NCBI RefSeq assembly: GCF_018371055.1
Contig: NZ_JAGYZD010000127.1
Location: 1 to 5,018, forward strand
DNA: 5,018 nucleotides
Origin: Finegoldia magna
GTDB lineage: Bacteria; Bacillota; Clostridia; Tissierellales; Peptoniphilaceae
Direction of reading: 5' to 3'
Shown here: positions 1 through 5,018 of the stretch, in pieces
Numbering within the stretch: position 1 is the stretch's first letter
Layout: every line of letters starts with the position of its first letter
The notes under the pieces: model-generated
What the model saw: the letters and a program-made list of their open reading frames with translations, nothing else
The model's database searches: none
What the model was told of the DNA's origin: nothing
Made by a program: the position numbers and the translations under genes

Positions 1-98
1 AATACGAACAATCAATTAAAGATACTGAAGATATCTTAGCCGAAAAAGAAAGAGAAGAATTCTTCAGATTGAAGATGGTCAAAAAGAAAAAGAAATAA
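1..98 (+). CDS. C-terminal end of an unidentified protein (5' truncated)
   Basis: The reading frame is open from base 3 to the TAA at 96-98 and gives 31 residues. The other two forward frames hit stops within the first 40 bases. The visible tail is highly charged, with an acidic/basic stretch (KDTEDILAEKEREEFF) and then a basic end, RLKMVKKKKK. This looks like a helical, possibly RNA- or membrane-surface-contacting C-terminus. An intrinsic terminator begins five bases after the stop, which supports this being the true end of a gene and of its transcript. Too little remains to name a family, and I do not recognise it. Confidence 0.75.
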   Translation, partial: YEQSIKDTEDILAEKEREEFFRLKMVKKKKK

Positions 99-102
99 AT
101 AT

Positions 103-136
103 CGGTTGGGCAGATGGTTTGCCTGACCGTTTTTTT
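103..136 (+). terminator. Rho-independent terminator of the left-hand gene
   Basis: CGGTTGGGCA (103-112) pairs with TGCCTGACCG (120-129) over ten base pairs, including two G-U wobbles, around a 7-nt loop. Seven T residues (130-136) follow. The stem is much richer in GC than its surroundings. It starts five bases after the stop codon at 96-98, so it should end the upstream transcript and insulate the small gene that follows. Confidence 0.92.
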
Positions 137-146
137 GTTGTATGAT
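119..146 (+). promoter_or_regulatory. Weak candidate promoter for the small membrane-protein gene
   Basis: TTGCCT (119-124, 4/6 to the -35 consensus) and TATGAT (141-146, 5/6 to -10) are 16 nt apart. The -35 half lies inside the preceding terminator stem. A promoter is needed here because the terminator separates the gene from upstream transcription, but no better pair is visible. An alternative is TTGTTG (135-140) with an AT-rich -10 near 158. Treat the exact boxes as a guess. Confidence 0.25.
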
Positions 147-170
147 GTATATAGCAAATAAATTAAAAAG

Positions 171-176
171 AGAAGG
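171..176 (+). promoter_or_regulatory. Ribosome binding site that decides the start at 183
   Basis: AGAAGG directly abuts the ATG at 177, which leaves no spacer. It lies six bases before the in-frame ATG at 183, a normal Shine-Dalgarno distance. This favours 183 over 177 as the real start codon. Confidence 0.7.
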
Positions 177-182
177 ATGAAT

Positions 183-542
183 ATGAATACGTTAAAATTT
201 TTGACACATTGTATTTGGTGGCAAGATATAAAAAAACCAGAGAAATTTTCTGAAAATATTTTAAGAATACTATATATTGCTCTGGAATTATTTATTAGTT
301 GGTTTTTGATAATGTATTTAACAAATTTCAGTTTGAATAAAGTGCTTTATGTATTTTTATCCATCTATATAATATTATCTTTGTTGACATTTGGAGCTAT
401 TAGATCGTATTTGCTTGAAATATCAGAAGATAAACCTCTTTTATCTTGGGGATTTTGGATTTTGGACTGGCAACTTTCTTTAGTTGGATTGTTTTTTTTA
501 GCATTTAACAGAGGAAATATTTTTAAAATAATTAAAAAATAA
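183..542 (+). CDS. Small three-segment membrane protein, family not recognised
   Basis: This encodes 119 residues from the preferred ATG at 183, or 121 from the ATG at 177. After a short N-terminus carrying a Trp-Trp pair and a basic KKPEK patch, three hydrophobic stretches span roughly residues 27-46, 54-73 and 87-108. A basic tail (NIFKIIKK) follows. The second and third segments are joined by a charged loop (RSYLLEISEDK). The third is tryptophan-rich (WGFWILDW). There is no cleavable signal peptide, no catalytic motif and no family signature that I recognise. It is therefore a hypothetical inner-membrane protein of unknown function. The gene stands alone between two intrinsic terminators. 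It looks even richer in A/T than the pepF unit downstream, partly because of its hydrophobic Phe/Leu/Ile codons. The clean ribosome binding site and the terminator just after the stop argue that it is a real gene. Confidence 0.75.
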   Translation: MNTLKFLTHCIWWQDIKKPEKFSENILRILYIALELFISWFLIMYLTNFSLNKVLYVFLSIYIILSLLTFGAIRSYLLEISEDKPLLSWGFWILDWQLSLVGLFFLAFNRGNIFKIIKK

Positions 543-545
543 TTT

Positions 546-580
546 TAAGGAATTTAAAAAAGAATTCCTTATTTTTGTTT
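546..580 (+). terminator. AT-rich intrinsic terminator after the small membrane gene
   Basis: TAAGGAATT (546-554) pairs perfectly with AATTCCTTA (563-571) across an 8-nt loop and is followed by TTTTTGTTT. The stem has only two G-C pairs, so it is weaker than the terminator at 103-136. Its position four bases after the TAA at 540-542 and the T tract support a terminator. The A-rich sequence on the other side means it could also work weakly on the opposite strand. Confidence 0.75.
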
Positions 581-607
581 GTGAATGGTAACGGTTTGAG
601 GTATTAT
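579..607 (+). promoter_or_regulatory. Candidate promoter of the pepF-to-ABC unit
   Basis: TTGTGA (579-584, 4/6) and TATTAT (602-607, 5/6) are separated by exactly 17 nt, immediately after the preceding terminator. Transcription would start near 614, giving a very short leader that begins at the Shine-Dalgarno sequence. TATAAA at 607-612 is an alternative -10 box but has no matching -35. Confidence 0.4.
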
Positions 608-613
608 ATAAAT

Positions 614-622
614 AGAGGTGAT
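614..622 (+). promoter_or_regulatory. Ribosome binding site fixing the pepF start
   Basis: AGAGGTGAT lies a few bases before the ATG at 626. The frame is also open upstream to a TTG at 575, but that codon sits in the terminator's T tract and has no ribosome binding site. The PepF-like homology starts only after 626. Confidence 0.8.
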
Positions 623-625
623 TAT

Positions 626-2362
626 ATGTGTAATTGGGATTTGTCCAAGATGTATAAGGACAAGAACGAAATTGAAAAAGATATTAAATTAGTTAACGAA
701 AATATTAATAAAATTGATGAATTGAAGAAAAATGAAAAGGATAATTTTATAAAAATAATGGATTTACTTTTCGAAACTGACAGAGTAATGGATAATTTGT
801 ACACTTACGCTTCAATGAAAAAGGATGAAAACAGCAAGGTTTCAGATAGTGTAAAATTGGAATTGGAATTGTCATCATTGTACAACAAGCTACAATCTAG
901 ATTTTCTTTTGTTGAACCATTTGTTTTATCATTAAAAGAAGATGAACAAGACAAACTTATCAGAGAAAATCCAAGTTATGAAATATTCTTCAAAAAGATT
1001 TTGAGATTTAAGGAACACACTTTATCTGCAGAAGAAGAAAACATTATTTCTCTTATGAGTGAAGCTATGTCAAGCCCTCACAATGATTTCTACAGTTTGC
1101 AAAACACAGATATGGAATTTCCTTATGTAGAATCAATCGATGAAAAGCTTACAAATGCTAATTTTGTTCCACTATTATCTAAGCTTCCACGTGAACAAAG
1201 AAAAGAAGTTTTTGAAAAATATTACGATGAATTAGCTAAGTACAACAATACTTTTGGCTCTACTTTGTATGCGAATATCAAAAATTTGGTTATACTATCT
1301 AAAATCAAAAAATACGACAGTGCAAGACAAATGGAATTATTCAACGACGATGTTGAAGAAGTTGTGTACGATAATTTAATCGACATTGTGCACGAATACT
1401 TGCCATACATGTACAAATACTACAAGGCAAGAACAAAATTGTTAGGATTAGATGAGCACCACATGTACGATGTTTATGTTCCATCTACAAAAGGTTTTGA
1501 TCGTGAAATTCCATTTGAAGAAGCTAAGAAAATGGTGATTGAAGCTGTAAAACCAATGGGAGAAGAATATCAATCTATCATGAAGAAAGCTTTTGAAGAA
1601 AATTGGATTGATGTTTATCCAAAAGATGGCAAGAAACCAGGCGCTTACAGTTGGGGATCATACGATTCTTATCCATACATTTTATTAAACTACACAAATG
1701 ATGTGGATTCTGTGTTCACTTTGATTCACGAATTGGGTCATTCAATTCATTCATATTATTCAAGAGCTAACAATGAGTTCAAATATGCAGGTTATACTAT
1801 ATTTGTTGCAGAAGTTGCAAGTACTTGTAACGAAATGTTGTTGTTGGATTATATGATTAAAAACGCTAAGAATGACGATGAAAAACTATACTTGTTAGAT
1901 CATCACATCAACTCATTCAAATCAACAATTTTCAGACAAACTATGTTTGCAGAATTTGAACGAGAAACTCACAAATTAGTTGAAGAAGAAAAGGCATTAA
2001 CTGGAGAAGATTTCAACGAAATTTACCTTAACTTAAACAAAAAATACTTCGGAGATAGTGTTGTATCAGATGATTTGATTAAGTACGAATGGTCAAGAAT
2101 CCCTCATTTCTACACTAACTTCTATGTGTATAAGTATGCTACAGGTCTTAGTTCATCATCAATCTTGTCACATAAGATTTTATCGGGAAATGAGCAAGAT
2201 TTGGAAAACTACAAGAATTTCTTAAAAGATGGTAACAAAAACTATCCTCTAGTACAACTTAAAAACGCTGGAGCAAACATCAAAGATAAAGAAGTTTTGA
2301 GAACTGCTTTTGAAGTTTTTAAAGAAAAAGTATTAGAATTTGAAAAAATTGTCAATAAATAG
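626..2362 (+). CDS. pepF: Oligoendopeptidase F (peptidase family M3B)
   Basis: This is a cytoplasmic zinc metallopeptidase that cleaves short peptides internally, in peptide turnover and nutrition. It has 578 residues, close to the roughly 600 usual for PepF. The N-terminus CNWDLSKMYKDKNEIEKD matches the typical PepF opening and leads into a helical M3 N-terminal region. The catalytic domain follows. The zinc motif HELGH is at residues 368-372, with His368 and His372 as metal ligands and Glu369 as catalytic base. The third ligand is Glu396 in the conserved stretch IFVAEVASTCNE. The substrate-binding motif IPHFYTNFYVYKYATG is at 492-507, with His494 and Tyr500/Tyr502 in the expected places. 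No signal peptide or membrane segment is seen. All active-site residues are present, so the enzyme should be active. It is the first gene of a tight four-gene unit; the next start lies 11 nt past its TAG. Confidence 0.97.
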   Translation: MCNWDLSKMYKDKNEIEKDIKLVNENINKIDELKKNEKDNFIKIMDLLFETDRVMDNLYTYASMKKDENSKVSDSVKLELELSSLYNKLQSRFSFVEPFVLSLKEDEQDKLIRENPSYEIFFKKILRFKEHTLSAEEENIISLMSEAMSSPHNDFYSLQNTDMEFPYVESIDEKLTNANFVPLLSKLPREQRKEVFEKYYDELAKYNNTFGSTLYANIKNLVILSKIKKYDSARQMELFNDDVEEVVYDNLIDIVHEYLPYMYKYYKARTKLLGLDEHHMYDVYVPSTKGFDREIPFEEAKKMVIEAVKPMGEEYQSIMKKAFEENWIDVYPKDGKKPGAYSWGSYDSYPYILLNYTNDVDSVFTLIHELGHSIHSYYSRANNEFKYAGYTIFVAEVASTCNEMLLLDYMIKNAKNDDEKLYLLDHHINSFKSTIFRQTMFAEFERETHKLVEEEKALTGEDFNEIYLNLNKKYFGDSVVSDDLIKYEWSRIPHFYTNFYVYKYATGLSSSSILSHKILSGNEQDLENYKNFLKDGNKNYPLVQLKNAGANIKDKEVLRTAFEVFKEKVLEFEKIVNK

Positions 2363-2373
2363 GGGAGAAATTC

Positions 2374-2745
2374 ATGAAATATAAATCATTACACACATGT
2401 ATCAGAGTAACTAATTTGGAAAAATCAATCGAGTTTTATGAAAAAGCTTTAGGTATGGAAGTTACAAGCAAGAAAGATTTCCCTGAAGATAAGTTCACAC
2501 TTGTGTATATGACAAGCGATCACAACTATGAAATCGAACTGAGTTATAACTACGGGAAGACAGATTATACTCATGGCGATTTCTACGGTCACATGGCTTT
2601 TGAAGTTGAAGATTTGAAAAAATCACACGAATATCACAAATCTTTAGGTTATGAAGTTGACGAATTAGGTGGACTTGAAGGTGTTGCAACATTTTATTTC
2701 ATGAAAGATCCAGATGGTTTCAACATAGAAATAATCGGTAAATAG
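2374..2745 (+). CDS. gloA: Glyoxalase I-type metalloenzyme (lactoylglutathione lyase, VOC superfamily)
   Basis: Glyoxalase I isomerises the hemithioacetal formed from methylglyoxal and a thiol (glutathione in the classical case), the first step in removing this toxic by-product of sugar and amino-acid breakdown. The protein has 123 residues, the short bacterial form with two beta-alpha-beta-beta-beta modules. By recalled alignment to the E. coli enzyme, the four metal ligands are His7, Glu55, His73 and Glu119, all present. Arg11 and Asn59 match glutathione-contacting positions. The hallmark stretches HTCIRVTNLEKSIEFYEKAL, YGHMAFEVEDL and DPDGFNIEIIG are clear. The lack of the insertions found in the larger zinc-type enzymes suggests the Ni/Co class. 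AGGGGAG overlaps the pepF stop and lies six bases before the ATG. Other VOC enzymes share the fold, so the exact substrate, and whether the thiol is glutathione, remain inference. Confidence 0.9.
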   Translation: MKYKSLHTCIRVTNLEKSIEFYEKALGMEVTSKKDFPEDKFTLVYMTSDHNYEIELSYNYGKTDYTHGDFYGHMAFEVEDLKKSHEYHKSLGYEVDELGGLEGVATFYFMKDPDGFNIEIIGK

Positions 2746-2746
2746 T

Positions 2747-3661
2747 ATGAATCTTGAGTTAAAACATGTGAATAAATCTTTTGGAGATAACAAAGTTTTA
2801 ACCGATATTTCATTTAAAGTTGAAAGCGGACGTGCTTTTGGGTTTTTGGGTAGAAATGGAGCCGGAAAAACTACAACTATGAGAATCATTACGGATGTTT
2901 TGAGTGCTGATAGTGGACAAGTTTTGATTAACGGCTCTCCCATTAATTATAATGAAGTTAATATCGGATATCTTCCAGAAGAAAGAGGGTTGTATTCCAA
3001 CGAAAAAGTGTTTACACAATTGTATTATTTTGCAAGACTTAAAGGTACAGACAGAAGAAGTGCTCTTCAAAATGTAAGATATTGGCTTGACAGATTTGAT
3101 TTGGCAAAATACAAGAACAGAAAATTGTCCACTTTATCCAAAGGTTTAAGGCAAAAAGTTCAAATTATTTCTGCTCTTTTAAATGACCCTGATATTTTGG
3201 TATTGGATGAGCCGTTTTCTGGACTTGATCCAATCAATGCCCATGAACTAAAATTGGCTGTTGGAGAATTTATACAAAATCAAAAAATAGTTATATTCTC
3301 CAGCCATTTGATGAGTTATGTTGAAGAATTTTGCAGAGATGTTTGCGTTATTGAAGAAGGTAGAATTATTTTGAATGGGGATTTGAATGAAATCAAAACT
3401 TCAATGGCTGAGAAAAAAATGCTACTTAATGCAAACAATATGGGAATTTGGGAATTAAAAGAGTTATTGGAGTCAGAAAATTTGATATATCCAGATGCTG
3501 TTGTCAGAGAATTCAAGCTTTTGGTCAGACTTACTGAGAATGTAACCAAAGAAGATATACTAGAATTTATGATGTTAAATCAAATCGACATCAATTGTTT
3601 CAGTCAATACGAACCTAGTCTTCAAGATGTATTTGTGTCAAAGGTTGGTGTTAGAGAATAA
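2747..3661 (+). CDS. ABC exporter ATP-binding protein (NatA/YhaQ-like)
   Basis: This is the ATPase that powers an ABC-2 type exporter on the inner face of the membrane. It has 304 residues. Walker A is GRNGAGKT (35-42), Walker B ILVLDE (150-155), the D-loop SGLD (158-161) and the switch His is 187. The signature is LSKGLRQK (130-137) instead of LSGGQ. The Q-loop reads GYLPEERGLY, with Glu78 where most ABC proteins have Gln. Both variants resemble B. subtilis YhaQ-type ATPases. A C-terminal regulatory extension (about 215-304) ending in YEPSLQDVFVSKVG fits the DUF4162 tail of that family. The start lies one base after the glyoxalase stop with no good Shine-Dalgarno, so translation is probably coupled to the upstream gene. 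The stop overlaps the permease start by one base (TAATG). Related systems export sodium, antibiotics or peptides; the substrate here cannot be read from sequence. Confidence 0.93.
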   Translation: MNLELKHVNKSFGDNKVLTDISFKVESGRAFGFLGRNGAGKTTTMRIITDVLSADSGQVLINGSPINYNEVNIGYLPEERGLYSNEKVFTQLYYFARLKGTDRRSALQNVRYWLDRFDLAKYKNRKLSTLSKGLRQKVQIISALLNDPDILVLDEPFSGLDPINAHELKLAVGEFIQNQKIVIFSSHLMSYVEEFCRDVCVIEEGRIILNGDLNEIKTSMAEKKMLLNANNMGIWELKELLESENLIYPDAVVREFKLLVRLTENVTKEDILEFMMLNQIDINCFSQYEPSLQDVFVSKVGVRE

Positions 3662-4869
3662 TGAAAAAATTTAGTAGAGTATTTAATTTTGAATTTAATT
3701 CTATAATAAGACACAATTCGTATTTGATTGCAACATTAGTAATCACAATATTGGTGTTTGCTTTGTCGTTTTTGCTGAGATTTATGCCATCTATTTTTAA
3801 TAGCATGAATACTGGAGCGAACAAAAACGCAACCATAGATATTAACACTCTTACATTTGATAAAACTTGTATTTATTCATCTGATAACAAAATTGATGTG
3901 AAGTATTTGAAGACTATTATGGGACTTGATGATAAAAATATCCTAAAATCCGAAGATGAAGTGAAAAAAGCTGTCGAAAATGGAGAATACAACATTGGAT
4001 TTGTAGTTGAAAGTCCTACAAAATTTAATTCTTATATAAAAAACAAAGAGTTTATGGATGATCATTCACAACGCTTTACAAAAGCTTTGGAGAAGTATAA
4101 TTACGATAAAAGTCTGATTAATAATGGAGTGGATCCTGGAATAATCGAGAAAAACTCAAAAGAGAAAATCGACTTTACAGAAAAAGTTTTGAATAAAGAC
4201 CGTTCGCACTCATTTGTGTTTTCGATAGTTTTCGTAATACTTTTTGATTTGATGATTTTATTCTACGGAAGTGTTATGAGTAACAATATCTCCAGAGAAA
4301 AAAAGGACAAAACTATTGAAGTTCTACTATCATCAGCAAAACCAAGTGTGTTTGTGTTTGGCAAACTATTAAGTTCAGCAGTTTTGGGAATAATCCAATA
4401 CTTTATATTTATTATTGCGGGAATAATCGGAATATTTGTTAATAAAAACTATTATCCAGAAGGAATTTGGACGTTTTTCACAAATACTTTGAGTCTAAAA
4501 TTCTTGTTGACTATACTTTTGTTTGTAGTGTTTGGATTTGTTTTGTATTTGATATTGTTCCAAATTCTTGGACTTGCTGTAAAAAGAGCGGAAGAAGTTA
4601 ATTTCCTAATAGTTCCAATATTTTTGGTACTCGTTGGATTATTCTTTGTAATAATCAATTCATTAGGAAAAGACAGCGATATTTTGATTAAAATATTATC
4701 GTTTGTGCCTTTTTCATCTGCAACCTTGATGCCAGTTAGATTTTTATTGAATGATGTGAAGTTATTGGAAATAGGAATATCATTTGGATTGATGCTTGTA
4801 GTGATAGTTTTATTGTTAATAAAAGCAATAAAAATGTATCGCAAAAGCGCAATGGAAAATATCGATTAA
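3661..4869 (+). CDS. ABC-2 type exporter permease (NatB/YhaP-like)
   Basis: This is the membrane subunit partnering the ATPase just upstream. It has 402 residues. A first membrane helix (about 21-39) is followed by a large, mostly polar external domain (about 45-180) and then a cluster of helices at roughly 184-206, 232-260, 280-303, 313-334 and 368-390. A shorter hydrophobic stretch near 341-352 could be re-entrant. The cytoplasmic segment NNISREKKDKTIEVLLSSAKP (from about 208), leading into FGKLL, is the hallmark coupling region of NatB/YhaP-type ABC-2 permeases. One helix, the external domain and then a C-terminal bundle is the layout of that family. The ATG overlaps the ATPase stop by one base and the upstream GG-rich context is only a weak ribosome binding site, so coupled translation is likely. 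No clear terminator follows its stop; a new promoter starts six bases later. The substrate is unknown. Confidence 0.92.
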   Translation: MKKFSRVFNFEFNSIIRHNSYLIATLVITILVFALSFLLRFMPSIFNSMNTGANKNATIDINTLTFDKTCIYSSDNKIDVKYLKTIMGLDDKNILKSEDEVKKAVENGEYNIGFVVESPTKFNSYIKNKEFMDDHSQRFTKALEKYNYDKSLINNGVDPGIIEKNSKEKIDFTEKVLNKDRSHSFVFSIVFVILFDLMILFYGSVMSNNISREKKDKTIEVLLSSAKPSVFVFGKLLSSAVLGIIQYFIFIIAGIIGIFVNKNYYPEGIWTFFTNTLSLKFLLTILLFVVFGFVLYLILFQILGLAVKRAEEVNFLIVPIFLVLVGLFFVIINSLGKDSDILIKILSFVPFSSATLMPVRFLLNDVKLLEIGISFGLMLVVIVLLLIKAIKMYRKSAMENID

Positions 4870-4874
4870 AACAC

Positions 4875-4909
4875 TTGACAGAATATGCAAATAGTGTTAG
4901 TGTTATATT
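4875..4909 (+). promoter_or_regulatory. Promoter of the SAM-riboswitch transcription unit
   Basis: A perfect -35 box, TTGACA (4875-4880), begins six bases after the permease stop. Seventeen bases later TAGTGT (4898-4903) is a poor -10, but it carries an extended TGT in front. A better -10, TATATT (4904-4909), also has an extended TGT (4901-4903), but it lies 23 nt from TTGACA, too far for normal pairing. The ambiguity arises because AGTGTT is repeated in tandem (4893-4904). Transcription should start at about 4910-4916, shortly before the riboswitch P1 strand. Confidence 0.65.
4893..4904 (+). repeat. Tandem AGTGTT duplication in the promoter
   Basis: AGTGTT occurs twice back to back (4893-4898 and 4899-4904), producing two candidate extended -10 elements six bases apart. 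A reverse copy, AACACT, lies at 4870-4875 beside the -35 box. Confidence 0.6.
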
Positions 4910-4915
4910 ATAACA
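4901..4915. promoter_or_regulatory. Perfect 15-base palindrome, candidate operator
   Basis: TGTTATATTATAACA has two 7-base arms that are exact reverse complements around one central T. It overlaps the candidate -10 box and the predicted transcription start, upstream of the riboswitch. A repressor bound there would block RNA polymerase. No T tract follows, so it is not a terminator. I do not recognise the sequence as a known operator, and AT-rich palindromes also arise by chance. Read on the opposite strand it contains TGTTATAAT, an extended -10, but without a matching -35. Confidence 0.4.
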
Positions 4916-4928
4916 ACTAGATAATTAT

Positions 4929-5018
4929 CTTATTAAGAGTAGTGGAGGGAATGGGCCCTATGAAACTCAGCAACCTATTAAATTAGGTGCTAAATCCCAC
5001 AGGAAATCCTGAAAGATA
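4929..5018 (+). ncRNA. SAM-I (S-box) riboswitch, cut at the window edge
   Basis: This is a cis-acting leader RNA that binds S-adenosylmethionine and normally lowers downstream expression when SAM is abundant. The S-box landmarks appear in order: CTTATT (P1, 4929-4934), AAGAG, GTGGAGGGA (4942-4950), GGCCC (4954-4958), TGAAA (4961-4965), GCAACC (4970-4975), GGTGCTAAATCC (4986-4997) and GAAAGATA. P2 can pair AGT (4941-4943) with ACT (4965-4967), where many S-boxes have GGT/ACC, consistent with a compensatory change. P3 is ACCTA (4973-4977) with TAGGT (4984-4988). P4 is CAGG (5000-5003) with CCTG (5008-5011). The pseudoknot can form from TGGG (4952-4955) and CCCA (4996-4999). The returning P1 strand is cut after GATA (5015-5018), so the terminator/antiterminator platform and regulated gene are not visible. 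Methionine or SAM metabolism or transport is expected downstream. Confidence 0.96.

Noticed and set aside
177..182. ATG at 177 as the start of the small membrane gene
   Set aside because: The AGAAGG sequence directly abuts it, leaving no spacer. The in-frame ATG at 183 is correctly spaced.
575..625. Extension of the pepF frame upstream to a TTG at 575, adding 17 residues
   Set aside because: The TTG lies in the T tract of the preceding terminator and has no ribosome binding site. The added residues do not resemble PepF, while ATG 626 has AGAGGTGAT at a good distance.
1222..1416. Minus-strand frame of 64 codons inside pepF
   Set aside because: It is a short Ser/Leu-rich shadow of the peptidase codons with no supporting signals.
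2665..2943. 92-codon minus-strand frame across the glyoxalase/ABC junction
   Set aside because: It overlaps two genes with clear catalytic motifs on the + strand, has no family resemblance, and no separate promoter or ribosome binding site was noticed.
4452..4844. 130-codon open frame on the minus strand inside the permease gene
   Set aside because: It is antisense to a well-supported membrane protein. Its Asn/Thr/Ile/Lys-rich composition is what the reverse of hydrophobic codons gives, and it has no recognisable domain.
4870..4898. AACACT ... AGTGTT inverted repeat as a terminator for the ABC unit
   Set aside because: It has only six AT-rich pairs with a 17-base loop containing the -35 box, and no T tract follows.
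4907..4915. Extended -10 (TGTTATAAT) on the minus strand, possible antisense promoter into the permease end
   Set aside because: It follows automatically from the palindrome, and the minus-strand position for a -35 box (about 4930-4935) reads TAATAA, a poor match. Kept only as a note under the palindrome.
1..5018. A mobile element, CRISPR array, toxin-antitoxin or novel defence system
   Set aside because: No repeat-spacer array, transposase, integrase, terminal inverted repeats or nuclease/toxin motifs were seen. The larger genes all belong to well-known families.

Overview
The window comes from a low-GC Gram-positive (Firmicutes-type) bacterium. The signs are strongly AT-rich DNA, A/T-ending codons, AGGAGG-like ribosome binding sites, intrinsic terminators with T tracts, and an S-box (SAM-I) leader. 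The gene content (PepF peptidase, YhaQ/YhaP-like ABC exporter, S-box leader) would suit an anaerobic coccus such as Finegoldia, Peptoniphilus or Parvimonas. That genus-level guess is inference only, because nothing in the window is diagnostic. All genes are on the + strand.

Layout: (1) Bases 1-98 are the lysine-rich C-terminal end of a gene that enters from the left, closed by a strong intrinsic terminator (103-136). (2) A small, very AT-rich gene (183-542) encodes an unrecognised protein with three membrane segments. It sits alone between two terminators. (3) A compact four-gene unit runs from 626 to 4869: oligoendopeptidase F (pepF), a glyoxalase I-type metalloenzyme (gloA-like), an ABC ATPase and its ABC-2 type membrane partner. 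The gaps are 11 nt, 1 nt and a 1-nt overlap, so co-transcription and translational coupling are likely. (4) Bases 4870-5018 hold no gene. They carry a consensus TTGACA -35 box six bases after the last stop codon, a perfect 15-base palindrome over the likely -10/start region, and a SAM-I riboswitch cut off by the window edge four pairs into the closing P1 strand. The regulated gene lies outside, to the right.

Working together: pepF, glyoxalase and exporter make a housekeeping or stress-type unit (peptide turnover, 2-oxoaldehyde detoxification, export of an unknown substrate). The genes need not share one pathway. The riboswitch starts a separate unit that should be turned down when S-adenosylmethionine is plentiful, most probably methionine/SAM synthesis or uptake.

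I found no CRISPR, mobile element, tRNA/rRNA, or convincing new defence or biosynthetic system. The points most worth a second look are the palindrome in front of the S-box, which suggests a protein repressor as well as the riboswitch, and the orphan membrane gene.
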